Translations under genes and position numbers: made by a program
Shown: piece after piece, positions 1 to 8,956 of the stretch
Position numbering within the stretch: position 1 is the first letter of the stretch
Layout of the letters: each line of letters starts with the position of its first letter
Source: an uncultured Aquimarina sp.
GTDB lineage: Bacteria > Bacteroidota > Bacteroidia > Flavobacteriales > Flavobacteriaceae
Direction: 5' to 3'
NCBI GenBank assembly: GCA_947496355.1
Contig: CANMCO010000005.1
Span: 186,001-250,000, forward strand
Length of the DNA: 64,000 nt
Notes under the pieces: model-generated
What the model saw: only the letters and a program-made list of their open reading frames with translations
Told to the model about the DNA's origin: nothing
The model's database searches: none

Positions 1-727
1 TAAATTCGCATATAGCCTTTGCTATTAATACTGTATTTGCTTTTACCCAAACTGCGGGTTGTAAATGAGCAATCGATTGTTGGGGTGAAACGGCATTATC
101 TAACGTATTCATTGCGCTGCGTTTATTGATTTGTGAAATTGGGGTTACTAATTGATATCGCTCTCTTGTTAAAAAAGCCAATTGAGCGGTTTTATGAGGG
201 AGTTCTACTATTTTATCCAATTGAAATCCGATTCTCTGACATAATGCGAACATTTTTTTATTACGAATATCGGGCTCTACCAAAATTCGATCCACTTTAA
301 GGTCTTGAAAAACAAAGTCCATAATAGTGGTAAACAAATACCATGTAAAATCAGGAATCCTGACTTCGGGTGGTGCTACAATGATATGAATACCGCAATC
401 TCCATTTTGTGAAGGATATAAGGTTCCTATAGGATCATAAGTAGGATCATATCGTTCTAATATAAAAACGGGTTGTTCTTGAAATAGTCCAACAAAGACA
501 TCATAGTGATCAGGCTCCATCAATCGGGCGTATTCTTGTTGCACTTCTTGTAAATTGCTCCCTTGCATCCCCCAAAAAATAGCATAATCCAAATTTACCC
601 AACGATGAAGTAGCTCACTATCTTCGGTAATTCTGAATGGACGAATATCAACAGCCCCCAAACCAACAAAAGACTTGGTGAAAAGTTTATGATAATCATG
701 TTCTATATTTGCTTTTGATTTTTTCAT
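1..727 (-). CDS. Fused GNAT acyltransferase / IucA-IucC-type siderophore synthetase (5' part; runs off the left edge)
   Basis: The reading frame opens with ATG at 725-727 and stays open to base 1, so only the first 242 residues are visible. Residues about 1-190 look like an AlcB/RhbD-type GNAT domain (motifs RPFRITEDSELLHRW, FWGMQG, GDCGIHIIVAPPE, EPDIRNKKMF). This domain acylates an N-hydroxy-diamine. From about residue 222 the chain changes into the start of an IucA/IucC NIS synthetase (VWVKANTVLIAKAICEF). This is the DesC-DesD fusion arrangement known from BibC of the bisucaberin pathway. The gene is last in a four-gene minus-strand operon, 10 bases after the MFS stop. Expected reaction: succinylation or acetylation of N-hydroxycadaverine, then ATP-dependent oligomerisation in the cytoplasm. 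The synthetase active site lies outside the window, so the product cannot be fixed. Confidence 0.85.
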   Translation of the reverse strand, partial: MKKSKANIEHDYHKLFTKSFVGLGAVDIRPFRITEDSELLHRWVNLDYAIFWGMQGSNLQEVQQEYARLMEPDHYDVFVGLFQEQPVFILERYDPTYDPIGTLYPSQNGDCGIHIIVAPPEVRIPDFTWYLFTTIMDFVFQDLKVDRILVEPDIRNKKMFALCQRIGFQLDKIVELPHKTAQLAFLTRERYQLVTPISQINKRSAMNTLDNAVSPQQSIAHLQPAVWVKANTVLIAKAICEF

Positions 728-737
728 TCGGGGTTTC

Positions 738-1919
738 TTAAGTTTTTGCTAATGTCTTCGAAGCAGTTTTTACAGCCACCTTAAAAACAAAATAGTATAG
801 CACTAGTGTGATAATAAATCCAACAAAGGCAACCATAAATGGGATGTGCAACCCATGATTATCGACTAGTAGCCCAACAGAAAAAGAAGAAATTAATACT
901 CCTAAATTCTGAAAGAAATGTACTTTACTGTAATCTACGGCATACGATTCTGGTGTACTCATTTCGAATAGCAAAACATCGAATTTTACAACACCTTGAA
1001 AAATTGCATATCCATAGATAATTCTTCCCAATACAACTATCGCTTCAAATGGGATACCTTGTAATAACAGTCCAATAGCTCCAAAAAGCAATACCGAAAT
1101 AATACCTTGAAAACCATTGTTGGACACTTTTCTTTTAGAATTCACCCACAAGGCAATTAAGGCTACAAAACCTGGGATGGCATAGATGATTCCCGAAATC
1201 CACATAGAATCATAACCTGAAATACTTTCCCAGTAACTAGAGAAAAAAGGTCGGATCAGAAAATCACTGAAATACAAAATCATTGTTATCAATCCTATTT
1301 TGAGGATGAATCCCTTTGGCATCATTTTCTTATCAGTTTGAGCTGTTGATTGGGCTTCTAGAGAAATTGAAGTATCATACATATCGCTTCTTAGCAGATA
1401 TATACTCATTCCCATTTGGATAAAATCACCAATCGCCATAATTAAAAAGATATAACTGGCATCAATAAAATCGACAGTTAGACCACCAATTACTGCTCCT
1501 AAAATTCCACCCAGATGTACTACCACAGACAATAATCCAATAGTCCCAGGGTGTTCTTTTTTGGTGATAATTTTTAATATATAAGGATAAACCAAAAGAT
1601 AACTTCCTTTGAACAAAATCATCACCAGCGAGATAATCCAAAAGTTGATATATGAGTTAGTCCAATAACAAAACATGGCTAATATTCCAGCAATACATTG
1701 GGTATAAACCAGAATTTTAAGTTCTGTAATTTTTTTAGAAACATAAGCCCAAAACGGAAATGAAATCATAACCATTAAGCAGATCGCTCCAAAGTAATAT
1801 CCAACCCATTTTGGATCAGTAACTCCAAATCGAGCTTGGAAGAACTGCGGGTAAAATGGATGTAGCAAATAATCACTTATTACAGCCACCAAGGTCATTA
1901 TGATCAAAAATTTCTTCAT
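738..1919 (-). CDS. MFS transporter, probable siderophore exporter
   Basis: A 393-residue very hydrophobic protein with about 12 predicted membrane segments, the normal size for a major facilitator. The N-terminus (MKKFLIIMTLVAVISDYLLHPFYPQFF region) leads straight into the first helix. Its start overlaps the stop of the upstream N-hydroxylase gene by four bases (ATGA), so the two are translationally coupled. Position inside a hydroxamate siderophore operon suggests export of the finished siderophore across the inner membrane. Import of a ferri-siderophore is the alternative and cannot be excluded from sequence. The family is clear; the substrate is inferred from neighbours only. Confidence 0.85.
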   Translation of the reverse strand: MKKFLIIMTLVAVISDYLLHPFYPQFFQARFGVTDPKWVGYYFGAICLMVMISFPFWAYVSKKITELKILVYTQCIAGILAMFCYWTNSYINFWIISLVMILFKGSYLLVYPYILKIITKKEHPGTIGLLSVVVHLGGILGAVIGGLTVDFIDASYIFLIMAIGDFIQMGMSIYLLRSDMYDTSISLEAQSTAQTDKKMMPKGFILKIGLITMILYFSDFLIRPFFSSYWESISGYDSMWISGIIYAIPGFVALIALWVNSKRKVSNNGFQGIISVLLFGAIGLLLQGIPFEAIVVLGRIIYGYAIFQGVVKFDVLLFEMSTPESYAVDYSKVHFFQNLGVLISSFSVGLLVDNHGLHIPFMVAFVGFIITLVLYYFVFKVAVKTASKTLAKT

Positions 1920-3274
1920 ATCGCAGATACTTCCTTCTTAATTTCTTCTTCTTCGGTGACCTCAAATTGCTGAAAAGCAATTCGTTTTTCGATTGGGTAA
2001 TAATCTGTTCCTGTAAGTTCTTTGATGATATATGAATTACGATAAGCCGCCATTCCAAGATCAGGGGTAACAAAACCATGAGTATGCAGCTCTGCATTTT
2101 GCACAAAAATGTCTGTACCCTTTAGATCTATAGCATAATTACGATGCACCTCATATCTACCTTTTTCATCCCATCGAATTTGGGTTTTAATTCCTTCTAT
2201 AAAATTGGGTTGCTGATACGTATAGCCAGTTGCTAAAACTAACCCTTCAGTTTGATTACGGTAATACTTATCCTGCTCACATTGATATAATTCTAGGTAA
2301 AACTTACCCAGCGCTTGGTCATATTCTGCTTTTTGAAGTTCAGAATTTGTTCTTAGGTTTATTTTTACATCACTTAACAGCTGCTTGGTATAGATCAAAT
2401 CAAAAATATCAGCTATTAGATCCTGGTTGATTCCTTTGTACAAATGCTTCTGATTTTTGATCAATTCGTCTCTTTTCTGAGACGGAAGGTTATAAAAATA
2501 ATCTACATACTCTGGTGAGGTCATTTCTAAAGTAAGCTTTGAATATTCTAAAGGGAAAAATCTTGGTGATCTTGTGATCCAATTGAGTTCATATCCCTTG
2601 GTATCAACATCTTGTAAGAGATCGTAAAAAATTTCTGCTGCGCTTTGTCCGCTACCTAATACGGTAATCGATTTTTTAGATTGTAGTTGTTCTTTATTAG
2701 AAAGATACGTCGAAGAATGAACGGCTTTCCCTTTCAAACCTGCGAAGCACTCAGGAATATATGGTGTAGTCCCGGTACCCAAAACTAACTTTCGGGTTTT
2801 GTATACTTTTTGTTCATTGGTTTTATTGCAAATTGAAAAAACTGTATAGTATTTTTCTTCTTGATGATAAAGAATCCTATTAACCTCTGTATTAAAATGA
2901 ATATTAGGTAATTTCTGAATGGCCCATTGGCAATACAGATTATATTCATTTCTTAATACCAAGAAGTTTTCTCTAATATAAAATGAATAGATGCGCCCTT
3001 GCTCCTTGATATAATTTAGAAAACTGAATGGATTTGTAGGATCTGCCAACGTTACCAAATCTGCCATAAAAGGGATTTGAAGTGTTGTATCCTGAAGCAT
3101 CATTCCGGGATGCCAATCAAATTTCTCTTTTTTATCTAGAAATACGCCATCTAATTCGGCAATAGTTTCTGTTAAACATGCCAATCCCAAATTCATTGGA
3201 CCAACTCCGATAGCCACAAAATCGATAATATCTTCCTTCGTCATTTTTGTGTTTATTTTAATTATGGATTTCAT
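1916..3274 (-). CDS. Lysine/ornithine/diamine N-hydroxylase (siderophore N-monooxygenase, DesB/IucD type)
   Basis: A 452-residue flavoprotein of the L-lysine 6-monooxygenase family. An FAD-binding loop GVGPMNLGLA lies at residues 23-32, an NADPH-binding loop VLGSGQSAAE at about residue 206, and the C-terminal ATGY motif at about residue 350. It would hydroxylate the terminal amine of cadaverine (or lysine) using NADPH and O2, the first committed siderophore step. Two starts are possible. ATG at 3274 overlaps the decarboxylase gene by 17 bases and has an AGGAGG just upstream. ATG at 3244 (protein beginning MTKEDIIDF) begins just before the flavin-binding strand, as in relatives, and may be the true start. 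It sits between the decarboxylase and the exporter in one operon. Confidence 0.92.
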   Translation of the reverse strand: MKSIIKINTKMTKEDIIDFVAIGVGPMNLGLACLTETIAELDGVFLDKKEKFDWHPGMMLQDTTLQIPFMADLVTLADPTNPFSFLNYIKEQGRIYSFYIRENFLVLRNEYNLYCQWAIQKLPNIHFNTEVNRILYHQEEKYYTVFSICNKTNEQKVYKTRKLVLGTGTTPYIPECFAGLKGKAVHSSTYLSNKEQLQSKKSITVLGSGQSAAEIFYDLLQDVDTKGYELNWITRSPRFFPLEYSKLTLEMTSPEYVDYFYNLPSQKRDELIKNQKHLYKGINQDLIADIFDLIYTKQLLSDVKINLRTNSELQKAEYDQALGKFYLELYQCEQDKYYRNQTEGLVLATGYTYQQPNFIEGIKTQIRWDEKGRYEVHRNYAIDLKGTDIFVQNAELHTHGFVTPDLGMAAYRNSYIIKELTGTDYYPIEKRIAFQQFEVTEEEEIKKEVSAI

Positions 3275-4763
3275 ATTTACCTCCTGTTTCCTTAATCATC
3301 TGTATGATATTCAACAAATCATCGATAGTACTTTTAGGATTAAGCAGGGTGAATTTTAGATATATTTTCCCGTCGAGTTTAGTGCTCGCTACTGAAGCCT
3401 GACCTGATTTAAAAAGTGTATTCTTTATATACAAGTTGATTGTATCATGAATAGTATCAGTAGCTACCCCAGGAGTTGTATACCTAAATACCAATGTACT
3501 GAGCTCTGGTTTATGAACAGTTTCAAAATAAAGATCATTTTTAATGCTGTAATAAAGATCTAAGGCTAGATAATGTACTTTTTCTAAGAATGATCCTATC
3601 GTTTTAGCTCCAGTCATTTTTAAGCTAAACCAAAGCTTCAGAGCATCAAATCTACGGGTCGTCTGGATGGATTTTTCAATAAGATTAGGGCATGCTACAT
3701 CTCTATGTTCTAAAGGGTTCAAATAGTCAGCATAATAAGATACATATTTGAAATGTTTTGTGTCGCGTACCAAAAAGGCACTAGAACAAACAGGCTGAAA
3801 CATGGTTTTATGAAAATCAATAGTCACTGAATCTGCCTGTTCTATTCCGTTAAGCAAATGTTGGTGTGTCTCTGTTAATATATAGCTACCGCCGTAAGCA
3901 CCATCTACATGAAACCAGACATCATATTCTTTAGCTATTTTAGCAATAGTTTCTAAAGGATCAAAGCTTCCAAAGTCGGTAGTTCCTGCTGTCGCAATTA
4001 TCGCAATAGGAATGTTCCCTGATTGTTTCTCTTTCTCGATAGCTTGTACCAAAGCGTCAGGTTTCATCTTCATCTTATCGTCGGTTACTACAGGGATCAC
4101 AGAACTGTATCCCATTCCCATTAGAGCTGCATTTTTCTTGATACTGAAATGAGCTTTTTCTGAGCAAAAAAAACGAAATTTTGACACTACGTTAGACCAT
4201 CCGTTTTCTTTTAGATTAAGCCCAAAATGCTTGAATGCATAATTATCTCTAGCTAAAAGTAGCGCCATAAAATTAGACTGAGTACCACCGCTAGTGAATA
4301 CTCCATCTGAGGTTTCAGGCAACCTCATTTCGGCACAGATCCATCGGATCATTTCTTGTTCTATTAAGGTTGCAGAAGTACTTTGATCCCAAGTTTCAAT
4401 AGCAGTATTTACCGATGATGCCACTAGATCTCCTACTATGGCAGGCAGCAATACGGGGCAATTAAGATGCGCTACATAAGTAGGATGATGGAATGCTATC
4501 GTATGGTCCAGATACAATTCTTTTATCTCTTGTAAAGCTTCTTTAATATCTAATCTAACATCAGGATTTGATGCGATTAAATGCCGCTTTGAACCAAAAT
4601 CACTAGCAAAATCTCCACTATAAAATTGATCCCTATCCAAAAACGACTTTACATGTTGCACGGCTTTTTGAATATATTCTTCATAAGTGTATTTTGATTC
4701 AGAATCAAAAAACTGTTCTATTTCATGGTCAATAACCAAATTAGTTTGTGTGTCGAGGAGCAT
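3258..4763 (-). CDS. PLP-dependent group II decarboxylase (lysine/diaminobutyrate decarboxylase family, DesA/BibA type)
   Basis: A 501-residue pyridoxal-phosphate decarboxylase. Visible landmarks are SGGTQSN (158-164), SEKAHFS (201-207), the PLP-contacting HVDGAYGGS (285-293) and the Schiff-base lysine K319 in DFHKTMFQP. Length and motif order match L-2,4-diaminobutyrate/lysine decarboxylases of siderophore clusters. As first gene of a set with an N-hydroxylase and a GNAT/NIS fusion, it most likely makes cadaverine from lysine. Putrescine or diaminopropane from another amino acid is possible. A perfect palindrome and a TAAATTTG promoter-like element lie immediately upstream, so it is probably the promoter-proximal gene of an iron-regulated operon. 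Confidence 0.9.
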   Translation of the reverse strand: MLLDTQTNLVIDHEIEQFFDSESKYTYEEYIQKAVQHVKSFLDRDQFYSGDFASDFGSKRHLIASNPDVRLDIKEALQEIKELYLDHTIAFHHPTYVAHLNCPVLLPAIVGDLVASSVNTAIETWDQSTSATLIEQEMIRWICAEMRLPETSDGVFTSGGTQSNFMALLLARDNYAFKHFGLNLKENGWSNVVSKFRFFCSEKAHFSIKKNAALMGMGYSSVIPVVTDDKMKMKPDALVQAIEKEKQSGNIPIAIIATAGTTDFGSFDPLETIAKIAKEYDVWFHVDGAYGGSYILTETHQHLLNGIEQADSVTIDFHKTMFQPVCSSAFLVRDTKHFKYVSYYADYLNPLEHRDVACPNLIEKSIQTTRRFDALKLWFSLKMTGAKTIGSFLEKVHYLALDLYYSIKNDLYFETVHKPELSTLVFRYTTPGVATDTIHDTINLYIKNTLFKSGQASVASTKLDGKIYLKFTLLNPKSTIDDLLNIIQMIKETGGKYEIHN

Positions 4764-4770
4764 ATTATTT

Positions 4771-4787
4771 TTATTTAATCTAAATAA
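4771..4787. promoter_or_regulatory. Palindromic operator candidate in front of the siderophore operon
   Basis: The 17-base sequence TTATTTAATCTAAATAA is an inverted repeat (seven-base arms, three-base centre). It lies eight bases upstream of the decarboxylase ATG and just downstream of a promoter-like element. Its AT-rich palindromic form and position suit a Fur-type repressor site in an iron-uptake operon. Which regulator binds is inferred. Confidence 0.4.
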
Positions 4788-4794
4788 GATTTTG

Positions 4795-4802
4795 CAAATT
4801 TA
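4795..4802 (-). promoter_or_regulatory. -7 promoter element (TAnnTTTG type) for the siderophore operon
   Basis: The minus strand reads TAAATTTG, an exact fit to the Bacteroidota housekeeping -7 consensus TAnnTTTG. The expected start point would fall at the edge of the palindrome at 4771-4787. No convincing -33 TTTG was found, so confidence is limited. Confidence 0.4.
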
Positions 4803-5035
4803 GATCGATATAAAAATAAATTCATGACGTATGTTGGATAAAAAAAGACGTAGAAGTGAAGATTAGAATTATTTGTGATTGAAATAGGTATAAAGTACTT
4901 TGTATTTTCAAAACAAAAAATGGCTTTTCATCACATTGCACAAGGCTATGCACATGAATCACCATATATATTGATCTTTTGTGTTATATGCTATCCAGGA
5001 ATGGTAATAAATCCTGTAATTAATGATACGATGCT

Positions 5036-6184
5036 TCACTTTTGTCTTGCAATCCATTTATCAATTACGGATTTCTCTTTATCGATAGAATAATATTTAG
5101 TTTTATTACCTCCTATGACCTCCCCAAATCTAACATCATCATTTGGGTATCTACTTTTATACCCATTTAATTGATCGGTTATCATATCAACCATAGGTCT
5201 GTTAACTAAACCAGCTCCTATAGCTTTTTGAACATTAAAATAATACGATCCTGCTGGTTTAGGTTTCCACAAAGGCACTATTTTATAGGGTAATAATTTA
5301 TTTTCTATTAAGAAATCTCCATCAATCCAATATAATTTTTTTGGCATATCTGTAGCTAAAACAAGGCTTGATACAAAGTCTTTAAACGGTGTTGAATGAT
5401 AGGCTACATTATACTCGCCGTAAGTTTTAGTTCTAGAACAGTGCAAAATGAAGTTTGACAGACTTTGAACATCTGTTACCTGAATATGATGATCCTGTAC
5501 ATTTGGTAAAAGTATCTCTCCCCCCCTATAAAATCTTATAGGCCAAAAAGGTTGAGTATTTGGGTCATTTGGTCTGGTAGTCCTAAAATCTTTCATGCCA
5601 TGTGATCTATATATGGTATAGTTATTCACTCTTTCGCGTATAGCTTCCTCAGAAAGAGTTTTTCTTATAGCATATCTAAAATCCTCACGTATTGTTTTAG
5701 GAAATTTTGGGAGCGGGTTTAGAGGTTCTGTTTCCTCAATAAATTTTTTATCCCATTTATCATACACAGAAACTGTTGATATGTAGTGATAGTGACCAAT
5801 ACGCCCTTTAAATTCATCAAGAAAATCTGCAACTGCTTTTGGAGATTTCTGCCATGTATCTACCACGATATCCCAATGAGTTTCTCTGTACTTTTTATCT
5901 ATATCCTTGAGGCCTTTCTTATCTTCTTTTTCTCTATCACATATAATAATAGGTAGGTTATTAAAAAGTGTTGGATTGGTTTTTCCTCTATTTAATAAAG
6001 TCACCTTATAACCGGCTTTTAAAAAAACCTGAACTATACTAGGACCTATAAAACCTCTTCCTCCTAATATGAGTACATTTTTATTTATCGGATTAATTGT
6101 GGTGCTGGCTAAAATTTCTATTGGATTAACAAATGTTAATGCCGAAGCTGCTGCGAATGTTTTAATAAATTCTCTTTTATCCAT
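5036..6184 (-). CDS. Exported NAD-dependent epimerase/dehydratase-like protein
   Basis: A 382-residue extended short-chain dehydrogenase-like protein. The first 26 residues (DKREFIKTFAAASALT) look like a Tat-type leader, though with KR rather than the canonical RR pair, so secretion or periplasmic location is likely. A Rossmann glycine motif GGRGFIGPS follows at 41-49, with later sugar-epimerase-like text (HYHYISTVSVYD, about 155-166) and a Y/K-type region. Exported SDR proteins of this kind are common in Bacteroidota and often act on carbohydrate derivatives, but the substrate is unknown. It is a single gene on the minus strand with long spacers on both sides. Confidence 0.72.
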   Translation of the reverse strand: MDKREFIKTFAAASALTFVNPIEILASTTINPINKNVLILGGRGFIGPSIVQVFLKAGYKVTLLNRGKTNPTLFNNLPIIICDREKEDKKGLKDIDKKYRETHWDIVVDTWQKSPKAVADFLDEFKGRIGHYHYISTVSVYDKWDKKFIEETEPLNPLPKFPKTIREDFRYAIRKTLSEEAIRERVNNYTIYRSHGMKDFRTTRPNDPNTQPFWPIRFYRGGEILLPNVQDHHIQVTDVQSLSNFILHCSRTKTYGEYNVAYHSTPFKDFVSSLVLATDMPKKLYWIDGDFLIENKLLPYKIVPLWKPKPAGSYYFNVQKAIGAGLVNRPMVDMITDQLNGYKSRYPNDDVRFGEVIGGNKTKYYSIDKEKSVIDKWIARQK

Positions 6185-6502
6185 TTAGTTCTGCTATTGA
6201 AGGGGTTATTTAATATGTTCTTAAATTTTTACGATCATCATTAAATTCTTCAAAAAGAGAATGTAGACGACCATATTATAGGTCATTATGAATTTCACTT
6301 TTTACATTTTGTAATTCAGGATAAACAATACCATTGAATATATATTTATCAATACGGTTTTTGGATACCTTAACTATTTCTTAGGTAAATAGCTAGTCAT
6401 AATTTTCAAAAAAAGAAAATCCTGGATTTCTATTAACAGTAGAATTATTTATTACTGTGAAACAAATATTGAAGTTTTAATTGATGTATTAGAAGGTCTT
6501 AA
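6185..6502. other. Intergenic spacer, 318 bases, no gene seen
   Basis: AT-rich DNA between the exported epimerase-like gene and the AraC-type regulator. No reading frame with credible coding content, no strong hairpin and no tRNA-like sequence was seen. It should carry the promoter of the 5036-6184 gene. Confidence 0.5.
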
Positions 6503-7573
6503 TTAATTCGTACTCATTTCTTTCTTATACTGCCCAGGCGTTTTTCCTGTTTGTTTTTTAAAATGATAAAAAAACACCGACTTAGAGTTAAATCCACAAT
6601 CATAGCCTAAACCTTCCATTGTTAAATAAGAGCTCTCCCCTTCTCTAATTTTATGAGTAGCATATTCAATTCTTTTAGTGTTGACCAAATCATAAAAAGT
6701 AGTTTCCATCTCAGAATTTATTACTTGAGATAAATGATGCTTACGGATATCTATTGATCTGGATAACTTTGTCAAAGAAAAATCAGGATTTAAATATGAT
6801 TTGTTTTCTTTAAAGTATTGATTGATTAGACGACGAATGTTATTAATTTCATTCATCTGTAATGGACTGTGTTTATATTTTTTTTGATTTGATTTTAGAT
6901 AGTCAGATACTTCTTCAGGTTTATAAATAGTTCCATACTTTAACCCATAAAAACCAATTATCATTACCAAAACAGTATAACGAAGTACATCTACAAATTC
7001 AAAATATGATACGCCTACATTTAGTTCTATGACCATTCGTATAATACTAATCCCCATACTGATTAAGAAAATAATAGCGGCTGTTTTAATCCAGAAATAC
7101 TCTAAAATTTTACTATTTGAAGTCTTTGATTTTAAAAACCCTATTTTATTCTTGAAATGATACAGTATAAAAGAAGGGTAAAAAATCAATGAAATTAGTT
7201 TCACAATAAGGAGTATTACTTCCCAATTGGGGTCATGAATATCCTCAACATAAAAACATCCTATAAAAAAGAACAAAAATGGGATGAAATGTAAGAGATC
7301 TTTTTTTGTAAAACGCTCTCCGAGAATTGAATTTGAATAGAACAAAAAAAATGGACCGTGTAAGAAACTAATAGTCATTATTAAAATGTCTATACTAGTC
7401 ACTTCATAAAACTCAATGCTTAATTTTAATGATAAATGAATTGAGAATATAAGAAACCATATCATCAGTATCCAGTCTGATTTGTTCCTCTCTTTTTTGA
7501 CAAAAATTAATAAGGCAAATAATATACTTTGAATTGCACCAATTCCCGAAACTATAGCTACTGAAGTGGCCAT
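6503..7573 (-). CDS. Membrane-anchored AraC-family transcriptional regulator
   Basis: A 356-residue protein. The N-terminal half (about 1-210) is strongly hydrophobic with about seven predicted membrane helices. The C-terminal 100 residues form an AraC/XylS double helix-turn-helix (LTKLSRSIDIRKHHLSQVIN, then YDCGFNSKSVFFYHFKKQTG and TPGQYKK). This seven-helix-plus-AraC layout is frequent in Bacteroidota and probably senses a signal in or at the membrane. It is divergent from nothing and stands alone, so its target genes cannot be read from context; the adjacent epimerase-like gene is a candidate. Confidence 0.85.
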   Translation of the reverse strand: MATSVAIVSGIGAIQSILFALLIFVKKERNKSDWILMIWFLIFSIHLSLKLSIEFYEVTSIDILIMTISFLHGPFFLFYSNSILGERFTKKDLLHFIPFLFFFIGCFYVEDIHDPNWEVILLIVKLISLIFYPSFILYHFKNKIGFLKSKTSNSKILEYFWIKTAAIIFLISMGISIIRMVIELNVGVSYFEFVDVLRYTVLVMIIGFYGLKYGTIYKPEEVSDYLKSNQKKYKHSPLQMNEINNIRRLINQYFKENKSYLNPDFSLTKLSRSIDIRKHHLSQVINSEMETTFYDLVNTKRIEYATHKIREGESSYLTMEGLGYDCGFNSKSVFFYHFKKQTGKTPGQYKKEMSTN

Positions 7574-7917
7574 TTAATGAATTTTTGAAGTATGTACACG
7601 CATCGCTAAAGTAGCAATAATTTAACTTTTTTCAATTGGGAGCCGAATAAATGAGTTATTGGAAAGGAATTGGTACAATACTAAATTACTGGGTGCGAGA
7701 ATTTATGAAGTTCGTCTTTGTAGCCTATTTCACGAATAGCTTTCTTTTTAATTGCTGTATTAATCTTTATAGCACAAAACATGAATGAAATCATATTAGA
7801 TTAAATCGAAACAAAATTATTAAAGCCTTATAAAGAAGCGTAATGATGTACCGTATATAAAATAAAAGTTTTTTTGGTAGCAAAAACAGGATTAACGCTC
7901 TCTAAAAGTATTTTATC
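7574..7917. other. Intergenic spacer, 344 bases, no gene seen
   Basis: AT-rich, with stops in every frame and no clear hairpin. At 7877-7896 the text gtagcaaaaacaggattaac is a weak echo of the initiator-tRNA 3' end (about 15 of 20 bases). It may be a decayed attachment-site remnant or chance. Confidence 0.4.
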
Positions 7918-8661
7918 CTACATGAAATCTTTTAAAATACCTTTTAGAACCAAAGTATCGTTTTCCATATTTCTAATCAATTTGTTTGCGTCATTACACT
8001 CAAACAAAGCATAGTTAACCTCAACCAAACGTAGTTTTTTGGTACGAATGGCTTTCTTTTTAAGCTCGTTATAATATTTTATTTGTGCTTTCCGCGCCTG
8101 TTCTTTCTCATCCAACTCTTCGGTAACCTCATCTTTTCTAAAAAACTCAAGAACCAATTTCAAATCCTCATAATAGGCATCTAGAGGGAGTTTTGTTCTT
8201 CCTTTTCCTCTCTTGTGGAGATTTCCTACTAGGGTATCAAAAGTATGTTTTCTTGATGCTTTTTGTTGTAACAATTCATCACATAAATTTACTAGATAAT
8301 ACTCATCACTATTTTGAATAGCTCGTAAATTTTGTTCTTTTTTGCTGATTGGACTTATTAATTCTTTTGGTGTATATTTCTTACCAGATGCTACAAAATA
8401 CCAATAGATACTACCTAATCTTCTTTCTACATGTACAGTTGGTATTTTAGCAAGCTGTGATTCTAGATCTAATTTCCGCAATACTTTACGAATCGGCAAT
8501 CCCTTTTTTTTGTCCTTATTAAAAACTCCTGCTTCAATTAATGCAGGCATAATTGCTTTTACAGGAATCCAATCAATAGAAGGGTTTGTATTAAAATAAT
8601 GAGTTATCACATCATTAATCTTTACTATATTTTCTTCGCTCATAACATTTAATCTTACCAA
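7918..8661 (-). CDS. Uncharacterised protein with a possible PD-(D/E)XK/DUF559-like nuclease C-terminus
   Basis: A 247-residue basic, charged protein that I do not recognise as a named family. The true start may be the second Met at residue 7 (MSEENIV). Residues 1-100 look like a small helical or winged region. From about residue 150 the text LPLDAYYEDLKLVLEFF (D161, E172), a lysine-rich helix, then KLRLVEVNYALFE resembles the order seen in Vsr/DUF559-type nuclease folds: Asp, hydrophobic strand with Glu, helix, hydrophobic strand. The usual E-x-K lysine is replaced (EFF), so activity is uncertain. It lies just outside the leftmost tRNA-derived repeat at 8860, an island edge where defence or mobility genes are common. 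Fold assignment is inference. Confidence 0.45.
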   Translation of the reverse strand: MVRLNVMSEENIVKINDVITHYFNTNPSIDWIPVKAIMPALIEAGVFNKDKKKGLPIRKVLRKLDLESQLAKIPTVHVERRLGSIYWYFVASGKKYTPKELISPISKKEQNLRAIQNSDEYYLVNLCDELLQQKASRKHTFDTLVGNLHKRGKGRTKLPLDAYYEDLKLVLEFFRKDEVTEELDEKEQARKAQIKYYNELKKKAIRTKKLRLVEVNYALFECNDANKLIRNMENDTLVLKGILKDFM

Positions 8662-8859
8662 TTAATTTGGGATTATATAAAACATCCTGTTTTCATTAAG
8701 ATATAATTTTCAAAAGTAATGTATTATCCAATACTTCTCTTATATCTCTTCAATGGAAAATAAATTAAAGAAGGTTCTTTTGGATGTTTCCAAAAAATCG
8801 AGGTTGAAGACTATTGAATTTTTAACAAACATTATGTGCTACTCCAAAACTTTTTAAAA

Positions 8860-8902
8860 GTAGCAGGAACAGGACTCGAACCTGTGACCTTCGGGTTATG
8901 AG
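8860..8902 (-). repeat. Attachment-site-like copy of the initiator tRNA 3' half (left copy)
   Basis: Forty-three bases match the 3' half of the tRNA-fMet gene (34031-34073) with a single mismatch at 8865. The match runs from the tRNA 3' end to the anticodon and then stops abruptly (ggctaaatc instead of gcccgacg). This is the expected footprint of a site-specific insertion into a tRNA gene. It cannot fold as a tRNA. Confidence 0.8.
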
Positions 8903-8956
8903 GCTAAATCGACACAAATCTAATCCTTTATTTATAAGCTATTTGTATTTTCACCA

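Noticed and set aside
4875..5093. A 72-residue plus-strand frame
   Set aside because: It overlaps the end of the minus-strand epimerase-like gene and has no recognisable features; probably chance.
7877..7896. A further tRNA-core remnant (gtagcaaaaacaggatt)
   Set aside because: About 15 of 20 bases match, which is weak in AT-rich DNA; not claimed as an attachment site.
8860..8902. A tRNA-Met gene at this site
   Set aside because: Only the 3' half is present; the D arm and 5' acceptor strand are missing, so it is treated as an attachment-type repeat.
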